This document shows, one piece after another, positions 26,409 to 35,410 of a stretch of 64,000 bases of DNA; the first letter of the stretch is position 1, and every line of letters begins with the position of its first letter. Made by a program: the position numbers and the translations under genes. Source of the stretch: Bacteroidota bacterium (GTDB taxonomy: Bacteria; Bacteroidota; Bacteroidia; Chitinophagales; Chitinophagaceae). The stretch spans positions 29,729 to 93,728 of the forward strand of contig JAPLEO010000060.1 in NCBI GenBank assembly GCA_026391125.1. The letters are read 5' to 3'. A model generated the notes under the pieces. The model was not told the DNA's origin. It worked only from the letters and a program-made list of their open reading frames with translations, and ran no database searches.

Positions 26409-26999
26409 TTATTTCAATTTCGCAAACAAATCGGCCTTAACGGTCTGCTCCCATTCTGATTTTAAAATGCTTAGCACAATACTATCTCTTCTTCCACCAT
26501 TTGGCATCGGCATATTGCTTCTCAAAACACCATCCACTTTGCATCCAATACTTTTCATAGCTGCAATACTTCTAGCATTATTGTTATCGGCTCTAAATTC
26601 AACGCGCTCCATTCCTAATTTTTCAAAAGCAAATTCTAAGAGTAAATATTTACAGTGTTTGTTGAGTCCAGTTCCCTGAAACTTTTTCCCATACCAGGTA
26701 TAACCCAATTGCAAAACCTTATTTGCCACTTGGATATCATAGAATCTTGTTGAACCTGCATACTCTCCTGTTCTTTTATCAATCACTACAAAAGCATATT
26801 CTTTTTGCTGCAATCTTGCATCAATTGCCTGACCAATATATTTCTTCAAATTCTCTTCTCCCGCTACAGGAACTAATGAATAAGTCCATATTTCTGGCTC
26901 TTCTAATGCAAAATGCAGCAAGTTTTCTGCGTGATTTACCTGCAAAGGCTGCAACAAAACGCAAGAATTTTCTAATTGATACGATTCATTAAAATTCAT
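26409..26999 (-). CDS. GNAT acetyltransferase, RimJ/RimL type
   Basis: 196 residues. Acetyl-CoA-binding GNAT fold with the RimJ/RimL pattern: an N-terminal strand CVLLQPLQVNHAENLL, central FVVIDKRTGEYAGSTRFYDI, GYTWYGKKFQGTGLNKHCK (the pyrophosphate loop) and VEFRADNNNARSIAAMKSIG. Members acetylate N-termini of proteins, antibiotics or small amines; the substrate here is unknown. Cytoplasmic, probably monocistronic. Confidence 0.92.
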   Translation of the reverse strand: MNFNESYQLENSCVLLQPLQVNHAENLLHFALEEPEIWTYSLVPVAGEENLKKYIGQAIDARLQQKEYAFVVIDKRTGEYAGSTRFYDIQVANKVLQLGYTWYGKKFQGTGLNKHCKYLLLEFAFEKLGMERVEFRADNNNARSIAAMKSIGCKVDGVLRSNMPMPNGGRRDSIVLSILKSEWEQTVKADLFAKLK

Positions 27000-27098
27000 A
27001 CATGTAATTGATTCTTAAAACTAAAGCTTTCGTGAGTTAAAACAGAATGATTGCATTAAATAAATTAATATTGCAAAATTAAATCAATTGATAAAATT

Positions 27099-28937
27099 AT
27101 GTGTGGAATAGTAGGTTATACAGGTAAAAGAGAAGCTTATCCAGTTGTATTGAAAGGTTTAAAAAGATTGGAATATAGAGGATATGATAGTTCAGGCATT
27201 GCATTAATTAACGATAATAAGTTAACTGTTCACAAAAAGCAGGGTAAGGTTGTTGAAATGGAAGAGAGTGTTTTTGGTAAAGACCTGCATTCTCATATTG
27301 GCATTGGACATACCCGTTGGGCAACACATGGTGAACCTAGCGACAGAAATGCACATCCACATATTTCAAATAGTGGTGAGCTAGCGATGATTCATAACGG
27401 GATCATCGAGAACTATGCGCAGATCAAAAAAGAGTTGTTGAGCAAGGGCTATACTTTTTCGAGTGATACAGACACAGAAGTGTTGTTGAATTTCATTGAA
27501 GACATCAAAATAAATAATGGTGGAAGTTTGGAAGAAGCACTTCGCATTGCTTTAAAAAGAATTGTAGGCGCTTATTGTATTTTATTAATTTCTCAAGATG
27601 ATCCTGAAACAATCATTGCAGCAAGAAAAGGTAGTCCGCTAGTTATTGGCATTGGCAAAGGAGAACACTTTTTAGCTAGTGATGCTTCTCCGATCATCGA
27701 ATATACCAAGGAAGTTGTTTACGTAAACGATTATGAAATTGCGATCGTTCGCCCGGATGAACTCATCCTAAAAAATCTAGGTAACGAAAAGCAAACACCG
27801 TTCATTACAAAACTAGACATGGAATTGGCGGCTATTGAAAAAGGCGGCTACGAAAATTTCATGTTAAAAGAAATCCACGAACAACCTGATACCATTTTCG
27901 ACTGCTTACGCGGAAGATTATTTCCAGACAATGGAATGATCATTATGAGTGGCGTTGAAAATCATATCGAAGCATTGAAAAATGCAAAACGTATATTAAT
28001 TGTTGCATGTGGTACCAGTTGGCACGCAGGCTTATTAGCTGAATACCAAATCGAAGAATTGTGCCGTATCCCAGTTGAAGTTGAATACGCTTCAGAATTT
28101 AGATACCGCAATCCTGTGATCCATCCGGGAGATGTGATCATTGCAATTTCTCAGAGCGGTGAGACTGCAGATACATTGGTTGCCTTAGAAAGTGCTAAAG
28201 AAAAAGGTGCATTTATTTTTGGAATCGTGAATGTGGTAGGAAGCAGTATTGCGCGCTTGAGTGATGCTGGGGCTTACTCGCACGCCGGACCAGAAATTGG
28301 CGTAGCAAGTACCAAAGCCTTCACTGGTCAATTAGCAGTACTAGCCATGATGGCTTTGAAAATAGGATTTGCAAAAGGTACTTTATCAGAAGAACGATAC
28401 CTGCATCTCATGAAAGAATTGCACGATATTCCTGAGAAAGTAAAAGAGATCTTAAAAGACACCAGCAATATTCAACGCATCGCTGAGAAATATAAAGATG
28501 CCCGTGATTTTCTTTTCCTTGGACGTGGTTATAATTTCCCTGTTGCACTAGAAGGTGCTTTGAAATTAAAAGAGATTTCCTATATCCACGCAGAAGGCTA
28601 CCCTGCTGCAGAAATGAAGCATGGTCCGATTGCACTGGTTGATGAAAATCTTCCTGTTGTATTTGTTGCCACAAAGGATTCTTACTACGATAAAATTGTT
28701 TCGAACGTTCAAGAGATCAAAGCAAGAAAAGGAATGGTGATCGCAGTTGCTACAGAGGGAGATGACATCATCCCTGGCATGGCAGACGATACCATGTTTG
28801 TGCCAGATGCAGACGAAGTGATTGCGCCACTCCTTAGTGTGATACCGATGCAGTTGTTGAGTTACTATGTAGGCCTGGCAAAGGGATTGGATGTTGATAA
28901 ACCTAGAAATCTCGCTAAGAGTGTTACAGTAGAATAA
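27099..28937 (+). CDS. glmS: Glutamine--fructose-6-phosphate aminotransferase (isomerizing)
   Basis: 612 residues. Makes glucosamine 6-phosphate for peptidoglycan and LPS. The N-terminal Ntn-type glutaminase starts MCGIVGYTG, with C2 as nucleophile after Met removal, plus HTRWATHG and the NGIIENY loop. Two SIS domains follow (VACGTSWHAG, SQSGETADTL, GRGYNFPVALEGALKLKE), and the end KPRNLAKSVTVE is the conserved C-tail closing the sugar site. No glmS ribozyme is visible upstream. DUF4954 follows 33 bases downstream, suggesting one transcript. Confidence 0.98.
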   Translation: MCGIVGYTGKREAYPVVLKGLKRLEYRGYDSSGIALINDNKLTVHKKQGKVVEMEESVFGKDLHSHIGIGHTRWATHGEPSDRNAHPHISNSGELAMIHNGIIENYAQIKKELLSKGYTFSSDTDTEVLLNFIEDIKINNGGSLEEALRIALKRIVGAYCILLISQDDPETIIAARKGSPLVIGIGKGEHFLASDASPIIEYTKEVVYVNDYEIAIVRPDELILKNLGNEKQTPFITKLDMELAAIEKGGYENFMLKEIHEQPDTIFDCLRGRLFPDNGMIIMSGVENHIEALKNAKRILIVACGTSWHAGLLAEYQIEELCRIPVEVEYASEFRYRNPVIHPGDVIIAISQSGETADTLVALESAKEKGAFIFGIVNVVGSSIARLSDAGAYSHAGPEIGVASTKAFTGQLAVLAMMALKIGFAKGTLSEERYLHLMKELHDIPEKVKEILKDTSNIQRIAEKYKDARDFLFLGRGYNFPVALEGALKLKEISYIHAEGYPAAEMKHGPIALVDENLPVVFVATKDSYYDKIVSNVQEIKARKGMVIAVATEGDDIIPGMADDTMFVPDADEVIAPLLSVIPMQLLSYYVGLAKGLDVDKPRNLAKSVTVE

Positions 28938-28970
28938 TATTTTAATTGGTTATAATTAGAACTGTTGCTT

Positions 28971-31187
28971 ATGCCTCAAAATAAAATTTACAAATCGCCC
29001 ATGAATTCTTTGGGCTACGGTTTTATTGATGCACCTTATTTGCCTAAAGGAAAAGATGAATACCATCTTCGAAATATTCAAAACAGAAACGGTATTAATT
29101 ATCGACAACTAAATGCTTATGAAATTGAAGTATTAGTTAGAAATAGAAATACCAGCGACGACTGGAATAAATTTTTAGTTTCTGATCTATTCAATCCTGA
29201 ACTTGTAAAAAACTGTAAGTTCTATGGATTAGTTAGAATTGGAAAATTAGAACCCATTTGTTTGGGATTTAGTGATCTAAAAGTTCCAGTAGGTTTGTAT
29301 AATAGTACCATCATTAGTTGCGATTTTGGCGACAATGTAGTGATCGACAATGTGCACTATCTCGCACACTATATTATTGGTAGCGAAGTACTCATTACCA
29401 ACGTTGATGAAATGGTTACAACCAACCATAGCAAATTCGGTAACGGTATCATCAAAGAAGGTGAAAGTGAAGACGTAAGGATCTGGATGGAATTGTGTAA
29501 TGAAAATACAGGTCGTAAAGTGTTGCCATTCGTAGGAATGTTATCGGGCGATGCTTTTTTGTGGAGTAAATACAAAGACGATGAGGTTTTACAGGAACAA
29601 TTCAAAACCTTTACAGCTAAGCAATTTAAACCCAACAGAGGCTATTACGGGAAAGTGGGCGACAGAACGGTGATCAAAAATACACGCATCATTAAAGACG
29701 TATGGATTGGTTCAGATGCTTACATTAAGGGAGCGAATAAGTTAAAGAACATCACCATCAATTCAGGACCTGAGGGAACTACTCAAATTGGTGAAGGTTG
29801 CGAAATTGTAAATGGTATTGTAGGATTTGGTTGCCGATTATTTTACGGTATTAAAGCTGTTCGTTTTGTGATGGCCGACCATTCTCAATTAAAATATGGT
29901 GCTCGTTTGATCAACTCTTACCTCGGACCAAACGCTACTATTTCTTGTTGCGAGGTTTTGAATTCTTTGATCTTCCCAGCCCACGAGCAACACCATAATA
30001 ATAGTTTTCTTTGTGCAGCATTAGTTATGGGTCAGAGTAATATTGCAGCGGGTGCTACCATTGGATCAAATCATAATAGCAGAGGGGCAGATGGTGAAGT
30101 TGTTTTAGGAAGAGGCTTTTGGCCCGGCCTTTGTGTAAGCATTAAACACAATTCTAAATTTGCAAGCTTTACCATTTTAGCCAAAGGCGACTACCCTACT
30201 GAATTAAATATCCAAACACCATTCTCACTGGTAAGTATTGATAATAGTAATGATCAGTTAATAGTGATGCCAGGATATTGGTTCTTATACAATATGTATG
30301 CATTGGCACGTAATGCCTGGAAGTATGTAGATCGTGACAAACGTACAGAGCGGATCCAGCATATTGAATATGATTTTCTTGCACCAGATACCATTAATGA
30401 AATATTAGGTTCCATTAAATTATTAGAACTCGCTACTGGCAAAGCCTATCAGCTTTCTTTGTACAAGGACAAAAAAACTACGGAAGAAGAAACAAGGGCC
30501 ATTGGAAGAAATCTTTTAAAAACTAGAAATAAAATAGTTGATCAGTTAGAAATTTTGGGTGAAGGTTTTGAAAACAGTAAACGGAAAGTGGTTTTCAGAA
30601 AAGTATTAAAAGCTTACCACATATTCGAAGAAATGGTATTGCTTTATGGCATGACTGAAGTTTTAAAAACCGCAAAAGAAAAATCTATCAAAAATTTTGA
30701 AGGGCTCATCGATATGTTACCTGCAAAAACGAATTGCAATAATTGGATCAATTTAGGTGGACAGTTAATTCCTGAATCAGAAATTCTGTCTCTACGCAAA
30801 AAGATCAATTCCAATAAAATAAAATCATGGGATGAGATCCATGTTTTCTATGAAACTATGGGGAAAGCATATCCTGCACAAAGGGCTGCGCATGGGTTTG
30901 CAGCTTTGAGTGAGTTGCTTGGCACTTCTCTTAAGAAAATAAACAAACAACAATTCAATAGTCTGCTTGATGCCATGATCAGCACTAAAGAGTGGATGGC
31001 AAAGGGAATACATGATTCAAAAGCAAAAGACTATTCCAACCCCTATCGAAAAATGGTGTATGACACCACTGCTGAAATGAATGCAGTAGTTGGAAGATTA
31101 GAAGACAATAGTTTTATAAAAGACCAGGTCGCCGAATTAAAAATTTACAAAAAAGAAATGGCGGTGATCAAGAAGCAATTTTCTTAA
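28971..31187 (+). CDS. DUF4954 protein with left-handed beta-helix (hexapeptide) domain
   Basis: 738 residues from the ATG at 28971; a TTG two codons upstream is less likely. The N-terminal half (about 80-430) has irregular hexapeptide turns (STIISCDFGDNVVIDNV, AGATIGSNHNSRGADGEVV, ATISCCEVLNS) as in LbH acyl- and nucleotidyl-transferases. The C-terminal half is helical. The family is widespread in Bacteroidetes and uncharacterised; resemblance to GlmU-like helices plus position after glmS hints at a role in amino-sugar or envelope metabolism, which is inference. Terminator follows. Confidence 0.88.
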   Translation: MPQNKIYKSPMNSLGYGFIDAPYLPKGKDEYHLRNIQNRNGINYRQLNAYEIEVLVRNRNTSDDWNKFLVSDLFNPELVKNCKFYGLVRIGKLEPICLGFSDLKVPVGLYNSTIISCDFGDNVVIDNVHYLAHYIIGSEVLITNVDEMVTTNHSKFGNGIIKEGESEDVRIWMELCNENTGRKVLPFVGMLSGDAFLWSKYKDDEVLQEQFKTFTAKQFKPNRGYYGKVGDRTVIKNTRIIKDVWIGSDAYIKGANKLKNITINSGPEGTTQIGEGCEIVNGIVGFGCRLFYGIKAVRFVMADHSQLKYGARLINSYLGPNATISCCEVLNSLIFPAHEQHHNNSFLCAALVMGQSNIAAGATIGSNHNSRGADGEVVLGRGFWPGLCVSIKHNSKFASFTILAKGDYPTELNIQTPFSLVSIDNSNDQLIVMPGYWFLYNMYALARNAWKYVDRDKRTERIQHIEYDFLAPDTINEILGSIKLLELATGKAYQLSLYKDKKTTEEETRAIGRNLLKTRNKIVDQLEILGEGFENSKRKVVFRKVLKAYHIFEEMVLLYGMTEVLKTAKEKSIKNFEGLIDMLPAKTNCNNWINLGGQLIPESEILSLRKKINSNKIKSWDEIHVFYETMGKAYPAQRAAHGFAALSELLGTSLKKINKQQFNSLLDAMISTKEWMAKGIHDSKAKDYSNPYRKMVYDTTAEMNAVVGRLEDNSFIKDQVAELKIYKKEMAVIKKQFS

Positions 31188-31188
31188 A

Positions 31189-31220
31189 AAAAAGGCCAGT
31201 CGAACTAGACTGGCCTTTTT
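31189..31220. terminator. Bidirectional terminator between DUF4954 gene and ssb
   Basis: Perfect 13-base arms (31189-31201 and 31208-31220), core GGCCAGTC / GACTGGCC, loop GAACTA, with A and T runs. Confidence 0.9.
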
Positions 31221-31240
31221 AGTATTGGTAACTAATTACT

Positions 31241-31651
31241 TTAAAATGGAAGGTCGTCTAATGGTTCAGACGGACTACTTACCGATGTACTTGTTGAATT
31301 GCTATTTTCTGGTTGTGAAGCACCCCCTTCATTTGGTTTGCCACCTAACAGTTGAATATTCAAAGTTCTCAGGCTTAGCGTAGCACCATTTCTTCCATCA
31401 GCAGTAGTATAAGTTCTTACATCAGGAGTCCCTTCTACATAAACGCTAGTACCCTTCTTCAAATAAGGTGCAATACCTGTTCTATCAGTCCAATAAGCAC
31501 AATCAACCCAGGTTGTTTTGTCTTTCTGAACGCCCTGAGCATCCTTAAAACGCTCAGTATGTGCCACAGTGAAGTTGATCACTGACTTTCCATTTACGTT
31601 GTTTAATACGGCATCCTTTCCCAGATTGCCGATCACTTGAAGCTTTATCAT
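31241..31651 (-). CDS. ssb: Single-stranded DNA-binding protein
   Basis: 136 residues, short for a bacterial SSB but complete. OB fold spans about 1-105 (MIKLQVIGNLGKDA, INFTVAHTERF, WVDCAYW, GTSVYVEGTP). A Gly/Ser/Asn/Pro linker leads to the acidic tip DDLPF, the contact site for SSB partner proteins. Binds single-stranded DNA as a tetramer during replication and repair. The brief linker suggests it could be one of two SSBs in the genome; that cannot be judged from this window. Confidence 0.95.
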   Translation of the reverse strand: MIKLQVIGNLGKDAVLNNVNGKSVINFTVAHTERFKDAQGVQKDKTTWVDCAYWTDRTGIAPYLKKGTSVYVEGTPDVRTYTTADGRNGATLSLRTLNIQLLGGKPNEGGASQPENSNSTSTSVSSPSEPLDDLPF

Positions 31652-31739
31652 ATCTATTTTGTTGTTTCTTTCGTGAATATAGTGTTGCTCAAATTAGTAA
31701 AATTCTTGTCGCGTTTCGCTTGAATTTTTTAACCATTTA

Positions 31740-31783
31740 TGCCACATTTTTTGGCAAACCACCCCAAATGGGACCAGTTTGGG
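31740..31783. other. Two adjacent small hairpins between ssb and mnmA
   Basis: TGCCA / TGGCA (31740-31744, 31752-31756), then CCCAAA / TTTGGG (31763-31768, 31778-31783). They lie in a 241-base divergent region. Role unknown; could be operator or leader structure. Confidence 0.35.
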
Positions 31784-31868
31784 CCCTTGAAAGGCTTATT
31801 TTTCGCTTTTCGAAAGATTTTTAACGTCTCCTCGAATTAAAACGGGAAGCACTTAAGAGCAGTTGTTC

Positions 31869-31876
31869 TAATTTCG
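31869..31876 (+). promoter_or_regulatory. Near-consensus -7 box of mnmA
   Basis: TAATTTCG differs from TAnnTTTG at one base; 16 bases before the ATG at 31893. Confidence 0.4.
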
Positions 31877-31892
31877 CCTAAATTTTAAAAGG

Positions 31893-32972
31893 ATGAGTCG
31901 CAAAGGAAAAGTGTTAGTGGCAATGAGCGGCGGTATTGATAGTACCGTTGTAGCATTGATGCTGCACCATGAGGGGTATGAAGTGGTAGGAATTACCATG
32001 AAAACATGGGATTATGCCAGCAGTGGCACTAGTAGTAAAGAAACAGGATGTTGCAATATCGATTCTTTCAATGATGCCAGGCAGGCTGCTGTGCACCACG
32101 GGTTTCCACATTTTATTCTAGATATACGTGAAGAATTTGGCGATTTTGTAATTGAAAATTTCATTGAAGAATACATTGCTGGGCGCACACCCAATCCATG
32201 TGTGATGTGTAATACCCATATCAAATGGAGGGCACTTTTGAAAAGAGCCAATGCATTGGATTGTGAATTCATTGCTACTGGTCACTATGCAGAAATACGT
32301 AAACACACTAACGATCGATACGTCATTAGCAAAGGTGCCGATGAAACCAAAGACCAGAGCTATGTGCTTTGGGGTTTAGAACAAGACTTGTTAGCAAGAA
32401 CTATGTTACCATTAGGTAGCTATCGCAAATCTGCAATCAGACAAATGGCGATTGATATGGGTTATCCAGAATTGGCTAAAAAAAGTGAGAGCTATGAAAT
32501 TTGCTTTGTTCCCGATAATGATTATCGTGGTTTCTTAAAGCGCAATGTAGACGGATTAGAAGAGCGTGTGAATGGGGGTTGGTTTGTAGATAAAACTGGA
32601 AAGCGCTTGGGCAAACACAAAGGATATCCATTTTATACCATTGGCCAGAGAAAGGGATTAGAAATTGCGATGGGACATCCCGTTTATGTAACTTCTATTA
32701 ATCCAGATACCAATACCGTTGTGCTAGGAGATGAAAAAGATCTAGAGCAAAATGATATGCTAATAGGCAAAATGAATTGGGGAAAATACGATGGCATCAG
32801 TGATGGTATGGAAGCGATTACAAAAATTCGATATAAAGACAGCGGCGCTTTGAGTCATTTATACAATACAGAAAATGGCGTACGTGCTAGATTCTTTGAG
32901 AACGTAAAGGGCATTGCACCCGGACAAAGTGCTGTGATCTATGAAGGGAATGATGTGGTTGCAGGCGGATAG
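31893..32972 (+). CDS. mnmA: tRNA-specific 2-thiouridylase MnmA
   Basis: 359 residues. Adds sulfur to U34 of Lys, Glu and Gln tRNAs using ATP and a sulfur relay. PP-loop SGGIDST (12-18), catalytic CVMC (C103, C106) and the second catalytic cysteine in YEICFVPD (C204) are all in place, as are GHYA and the GQRKGL motif. The C-terminus GQSAVIYEGNDVVAGG is the normal family end, so the gene is complete. Its last 114 bases are also coding on the other strand, in the RNA methyltransferase gene. Confidence 0.97.
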   Translation: MSRKGKVLVAMSGGIDSTVVALMLHHEGYEVVGITMKTWDYASSGTSSKETGCCNIDSFNDARQAAVHHGFPHFILDIREEFGDFVIENFIEEYIAGRTPNPCVMCNTHIKWRALLKRANALDCEFIATGHYAEIRKHTNDRYVISKGADETKDQSYVLWGLEQDLLARTMLPLGSYRKSAIRQMAIDMGYPELAKKSESYEICFVPDNDYRGFLKRNVDGLEERVNGGWFVDKTGKRLGKHKGYPFYTIGQRKGLEIAMGHPVYVTSINPDTNTVVLGDEKDLEQNDMLIGKMNWGKYDGISDGMEAITKIRYKDSGALSHLYNTENGVRARFFENVKGIAPGQSAVIYEGNDVVAGG

Positions 32973-34136
32973 AACCGCATACATGGTATCGGCTTTATCT
33001 GTATACCCAATCAAATATTTTTCTTCGATTAATTTCAAAGAGGGATCCTGCGCAAGAATATAAGTTTTGAGATCTTCATTTTCTGCTTTAAAAACAGAGC
33101 AGGTGCTATATAAAAAATAACCATTGGGGGTAAGTGAGGAAAGAATATTACTGACAATATTTTTTTGCAAGCTGGTATAATGTGCAATTTTATCTTCTGT
33201 AAAAAAAGATAGTTGTTCAGGTGTTCTACCCCAGGTACCACTGCCACTGCAGGGCACATCGGCCATGATCAGATCAAACTTTCCATTGGGCTTTGTAGGA
33301 TTCGGTTTTGATAAATCGGTTGTTACTGATTGAAAATATTTGATACCAGCTCTTTCAAATCTTGCCTTCAAATTATGCAGAATACTTGCACGGATATCAG
33401 AAACCGTCATATCCATCACACCAAAAAAATCTCTCGCCAAAATTGTTTTACCACCACTGGCTGCACAACAGTCCCACAGCTGAATTGCTTTTGTTTTATC
33501 CGTTTCCATTTTGGCAAAAAGCTCGGCAATTCTTTGTGAACTTTTATCTTGAACTATCACATCTCTATCAATACTAACTACCTCATCAATTTTCACTGAA
33601 TTTGGAAGCGCAAAACAGTTTTCTGAAACTTCTGTAAATGCAATTTTAGCAGTTTTGATTTGCTTTCGAACGGCATCATATTTACCCGGACGCAATCTTA
33701 AAAAAACGTCGGGCTGTATGAAGTGTGAAATAGAAAAAGCTTTTACTGGTATCACATTACTAATGCTCGAAGTACAGGGGAAAATTGCTCCCACCTGAAA
33801 TGCAGGGTATTGCTCTAATACAAAAGCTAATTTTTCATCCAAATGTTTCGACCAATGGTTCTTCCAGTTTTCGTCGAACAATAATTCCCAACCATCTTCT
33901 AGCCCACTCACTAAAAAAACAGCAATCTTAAATCTATTTTCAATCGCAATGGAAGCGCCTGCTTTTCCAATTCTAGAATAAGCATAACAGAGGTGTGCAA
34001 TATTTCTTCGATCTTTTGATCCAAATTTTTTGTTTTCAGAAAAATGCTTTTTCAAATAAGCAGCCAAGGGCATACTACCATCATAGTTGCTCATGATTTG
34101 AATCGCAGAAAGTAAGTATTGGTTGGCGTATTTCAT
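32859..34136 (-). CDS. RsmB/NOP-family RNA (cytosine-5) methyltransferase with extended C-terminus
   Basis: 425 residues. SAM-binding DCCAASGGKT, motif IV ADVPCSGSGTWGR (catalytic-release Cys) and motif VI FLYSTCSVFKAEN (nucleophile Cys) identify an m5C RNA methyltransferase acting on rRNA or tRNA; an N-terminal helical RsmB-like domain precedes. The family normally ends soon after GYTDKADTMYAVL. Here about 36 further residues follow, all antisense to mnmA. The mnmA TAG is read as a Leu codon on this strand. The tail has no recognisable fold and probably arose by loss of the old stop. Starts 18 bases after sucB, likely one operon. Confidence 0.9.
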   Translation of the reverse strand: MKYANQYLLSAIQIMSNYDGSMPLAAYLKKHFSENKKFGSKDRRNIAHLCYAYSRIGKAGASIAIENRFKIAVFLVSGLEDGWELLFDENWKNHWSKHLDEKLAFVLEQYPAFQVGAIFPCTSSISNVIPVKAFSISHFIQPDVFLRLRPGKYDAVRKQIKTAKIAFTEVSENCFALPNSVKIDEVVSIDRDVIVQDKSSQRIAELFAKMETDKTKAIQLWDCCAASGGKTILARDFFGVMDMTVSDIRASILHNLKARFERAGIKYFQSVTTDLSKPNPTKPNGKFDLIMADVPCSGSGTWGRTPEQLSFFTEDKIAHYTSLQKNIVSNILSSLTPNGYFLYSTCSVFKAENEDLKTYILAQDPSLKLIEEKYLIGYTDKADTMYAVLSACNHIIPFIDHSTLSGCNALYVLKESSTYAIFCIV

Positions 34137-34154
34137 GTTTGGGGATGCAATTCT

Positions 34155-35378
34155 TTATAATTCTAATAAGGACTTAACTGGATCTTTCCCAATCAATAAT
34201 AATTCTGGATTCTCTAATAATTCTTTCACCCGCACTAAGAAACTCACACTTTCTCTGCCATCAATAATTCGATGATCATAACTCAATGCTAGGTACATCA
34301 TTGGGCGAATTATAACTTGTCCGTTCATCGCCATTGGACGATCCTGAATTTTGTGCATTCCTAAAATAGCGCTCTGCGGAATATTAATGATCGGCGTACT
34401 CATTAAGCTTCCAAAAACTCCTCCATTGGTGATGGTAAATGTTCCGCCTTGTAAATCCTCAGCAGTTAGTTTACTATCCCTTGCTTTTCCTGCAAGTACT
34501 ACAACAGCTTTCTCCACTTCAGCCATCGATAAGCTTTCCACGTTTCTTATAACAGGAACCGTTAATCCGCGTGGTGTACTTACGGCAATACTAATGTCCG
34601 CATAATCATGGTATAAAACTTGGTCTCCATCGATATAGGCATTCACAGTTGGCCACTCTCCCAAGGCTATCGTACATGCTTTTGTAAAGAAACTCATGAA
34701 GCCCAAATTCACGCCGTGTTGTTCCTTAAATTTATCTTTGAATTGCTTTCTTATCTCCATGATCCGTGTCATGTCTACTTCATTAAAAGTAGTAAGCATG
34801 GCAGTGGTATTTTTCGATTCTACTAACCTGCGACTAATTGTTTTGCGTAGGTTACTCATTTTTTCTTGACGCGTATTTCTGCTTCCTATTTCATTTCCAG
34901 CAAATGCTTTTTTACCTGGGTGGCTCAAAGCATCCAACACATCATTCTTCATGATCTTTCCGCCAAAGCCTGATGCAGTAATGCTTGCAGGATCTACTTT
35001 TTTATCTGCGATGATGGCAGACGCAACGGGGCTAGCTTTAATGTCGTTTGGCACTGAAGTAACTGCTGATTGATTGGTAGCGATTGGTGCTGCTTTTTCT
35101 TCTTTCTTTTCAACTGCAACAACAGTTTCACCCTCTGGCTTCACAGCAGTATCATCGATCTTCGCAAGGATCGAACCAATTAAAATGGTATCGCCTTCTG
35201 CTGCAAGTCTGATCAATGAACCAGCTTTTTCTGCGTTTACTTCGAAGGTTGCTTTTTCACTTTCTAACTCGGCAATTACTTCATCACGTTCAACGTAAGC
35301 ACCTTCGGCTTTGGTCCATTTCAACAAAGCGACTTCTGTGATAGATTCACCAACTGTGGGAACTTTAATTTCAATCAT
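34155..35378 (-). CDS. sucB: Dihydrolipoyllysine succinyltransferase (2-oxoglutarate dehydrogenase E2)
   Basis: 407 residues. One lipoyl domain (1-80, lipoylated K42 in LESEKATF), a flexible Ala/Lys/Thr linker, a peripheral-subunit-binding domain (about 115-150) and the catalytic core ending [13 protein letters not shown] with the active-site His and Asp. It transfers the succinyl group to CoA in the TCA cycle. One lipoyl domain and the SYDHR motif fit the succinyl enzyme rather than pyruvate E2, and sucA lies immediately upstream (32-base gap). E3 (lpd) is not in this window. Confidence 0.97.
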   Translation of the reverse strand: MIEIKVPTVGESITEVALLKWTKAEGAYVERDEVIAELESEKATFEVNAEKAGSLIRLAAEGDTILIGSILAKIDDTAVKPEGETVVAVEKKEEKAAPIATNQSAVTSVPNDIKASPVASAIIADKKVDPASITASGFGGKIMKNDVLDALSHPGKKAFAGNEIGSRNTRQEKMSNLRKTISRRLVESKNTTAMLTTFNEVDMTRIMEIRKQFKDKFKEQHGVNLGFMSFFTKACTIALGEWPTVNAYIDGDQVLYHDYADISIAVSTPRGLTVPVIRNVESLSMAEVEKAVVVLAGKARDSKLTAEDLQGGTFTITNGGVFGSLMSTPIINIPQSAILGMHKIQDRPMAMNGQVIIRPMMYLALSYDHRIIDGRESVSFLVRVKELLENPELLLIGKDPVKSLLEL

Positions 35379-35410
35379 AAAGCGTTGATATTTCTAATTA
35401 TTTAATTTTT

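Noticed and set aside
27000..27098. glmS ribozyme upstream of glmS
   Set aside because: The leader is about 100 bases, AT-rich, and lacks the conserved pseudoknot core known from Firmicutes; a simple promoter fits.
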